64,000 nt of DNA from NCBI RefSeq assembly GCF_003312425.1, contig NZ_QNUX01000010.1, positions 89,139 to 153,138 on the forward strand, in the 5' to 3' direction. Positions within the stretch are counted from its first letter, which is position 1. Each line of letters opens with the position of its first letter. Positions 63,342 through 64,000 of the stretch are shown one piece after another. The DNA is from Flavobacterium psychrolimnae (GTDB lineage Bacteria; Bacteroidota; Bacteroidia; Flavobacteriales; Flavobacteriaceae). The translations under genes were made by a program, and so were the position numbers. The notes under the pieces were generated by a model. It had not been told where the DNA came from. It did not search any database and saw only the letters and a program-made list of their open reading frames with translations.

Positions 63342-63893
63342 ATGAAAAAAGTAGTTTTTTTATTATTAATTATTTATTGTGGTTCTTTTATTAACTGCTC
63401 ATCGACTCATTCTAATAAAATAAGTAGTTCACTTGGTGGAAGTGGAAAATTAGACGACCAAACTTATCAAAATTTGCTTAATTTGTTAGAAAAGTACGAT
63501 GGAAATAAACCTAAAGATACTATTATAATCAAATATGATTATCAAGATAGCAGCTGCTGGAATATGTTAGATATGGAAAATCAAGATTATATTCTAAAAG
63601 GCGTAGAAAACTCTCAAGCGAGAATTAAAAAACATATAGATAAAAGACCTAGTATTTCAATATACAGATTCGCTGAACTTGGAAATCGATTTAATAATAT
63701 AATTTTGTTAGACAAAACTATTCTGAAAGATTCTAATAACTCAATACTTAATTTGATTTTTGCTAATGAGTCATCTTGTGGTAATTCAATAATAATTATG
63801 CCTGGACAAAAATATATCTACAAAAAATCTGATTCTCATTTTGAGCTTTTAGAAATATCAAAAAAAAGAATTATAGATATTCTAGAAAAATAA
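63342..63893 (+). CDS. Lipoprotein-like protein of unknown function at the right end
   Basis: The 183-residue product has a signal with C19 in SFINCSS (weak lipobox) and a Ser-rich start of the mature part. Short motifs SCWNMLD and SSCGNS carry cysteines that could pair. No known domain is seen. It is flanked by inverted GTTAGCAGCT boxes (63313, 63898), which suggests a mobile cassette. Confidence 0.75.
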   Translation: MKKVVFLLLIIYCGSFINCSSTHSNKISSSLGGSGKLDDQTYQNLLNLLEKYDGNKPKDTIIIKYDYQDSSCWNMLDMENQDYILKGVENSQARIKKHIDKRPSISIYRFAELGNRFNNIILLDKTILKDSNNSILNLIFANESSCGNSIIIMPGQKYIYKKSDSHFELLEISKKRIIDILEK

Positions 63894-63897
63894 AAAC

Positions 63898-64000
63898 AGC
63901 TGCTAACAGCTAGAGATTCGTTGCGTGCGCAGCACGAACAATGAAACTCCGGTTGAACGGAACCGTTCACTGGCAGGAACTATGGAGTTATCGTAAAGTT
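63898..64000. repeat. Structured sequence after the right-end gene
   Basis: AGCTGCTAAC (63898-63907) is the inverted copy of the box before the gene. GC-richer sequence follows, with GTTGCGTGCGCAGCAC (63921-63936) and GAACGGAACCGTTC (63955-63968) as small palindromes. It continues past the window edge. Confidence 0.6.

Noticed and set aside
1..64000. CRISPR array, tRNA, rRNA or complete insertion sequence
   Set aside because: No spaced direct repeats of CRISPR type, no cloverleaf with CCA end, no rRNA-like stretch and no transposase were found by reading; a tRNA or CRISPR finder would settle it.

Overview
The window looks like chromosomal DNA from a Flavobacterium-like member of the Bacteroidota. 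The evidence is low G+C; very few Shine-Dalgarno sequences; promoters of the Bacteroidota type (TTG, about 19 bases, then TAnnTTTG); a SUF iron-sulfur operon; a Bat (MoxR / von Willebrand A / TPR) operon; a PorZ-like component of type IX secretion; and many lipoproteins and outer-membrane proteins. About 66 genes are supported. No rRNA, tRNA, CRISPR array or complete transposon was seen.

Left part (1-9.7 kb). A leftward SUF cluster runs sufA, sufB, sufC, sufD, then sufS, a small secreted protein and sufE. It is interrupted twice. A four-helix-bundle (23S intervening-sequence-protein type) gene lies between sufC and sufD inside inverted repeats. A rightward block (serine hydrolase plus the mobile mystery pair mmyA/mmyB, an XRE regulator with a Fic-fold partner) lies between sufD and sufS. 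The left edge cuts a GxxExxY-family gene.

9.8-33.8 kb is mixed housekeeping and accessory content: an MBL hydrolase, an S8 lipoprotein protease, an M1 aminopeptidase, an FAD oxidoreductase, an epimerase, mfd behind a lipoprotein gene, a ParE/RelE-type toxin-antitoxin pair, a YraN protein, an LD-carboxypeptidase, an endonuclease/phosphatase-fold protein, 3-hydroxyanthranilate dioxygenase, an ALDH7-type dehydrogenase, a phosphoesterase, an alpha/beta hydrolase, an AlbA_2 protein, an SDR and an aldo/keto reductase. A 33-bp perfect hairpin follows the dioxygenase gene.

33.9-43.6 kb is the rightward Bat operon: moxR, a DUF58 gene, a four-helix-bundle gene inside a 26-bp inverted repeat, a BatD-like membrane protein, batA, batB, batC, batD and batE. 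Together these suggest a MoxR chaperone, MIDAS-domain proteins and TPR scaffold working at the inner membrane in envelope stress or protein assembly.

43.6-64 kb holds cvpA, pheS, gpsA, an iron alcohol dehydrogenase with a DJ-1-like protein divergent from a LysR gene, nadD-gmk-yicC, an EamA transporter with an ArsC-like protein, a DinB protein, metB, gdhA divergent from an outer-membrane protein, porZ-recO, and at the right end a lone lipoprotein-like gene flanked by inverted GTTAGCAGCT boxes that resembles a mobile cassette.

Two themes stand out. First, short gaps between co-oriented genes are repeatedly filled with quasi-tandem word repeats, often arranged as inverted repeats. Second, two such inverted repeats, in unrelated operons, each enclose a four-helix-bundle gene. 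This is the layout of 23S rRNA intervening sequences, here inside protein-coding operons, and an apparently empty copy follows pheS. This is the best candidate for an undescribed element in the window; it rests on sequence layout only.
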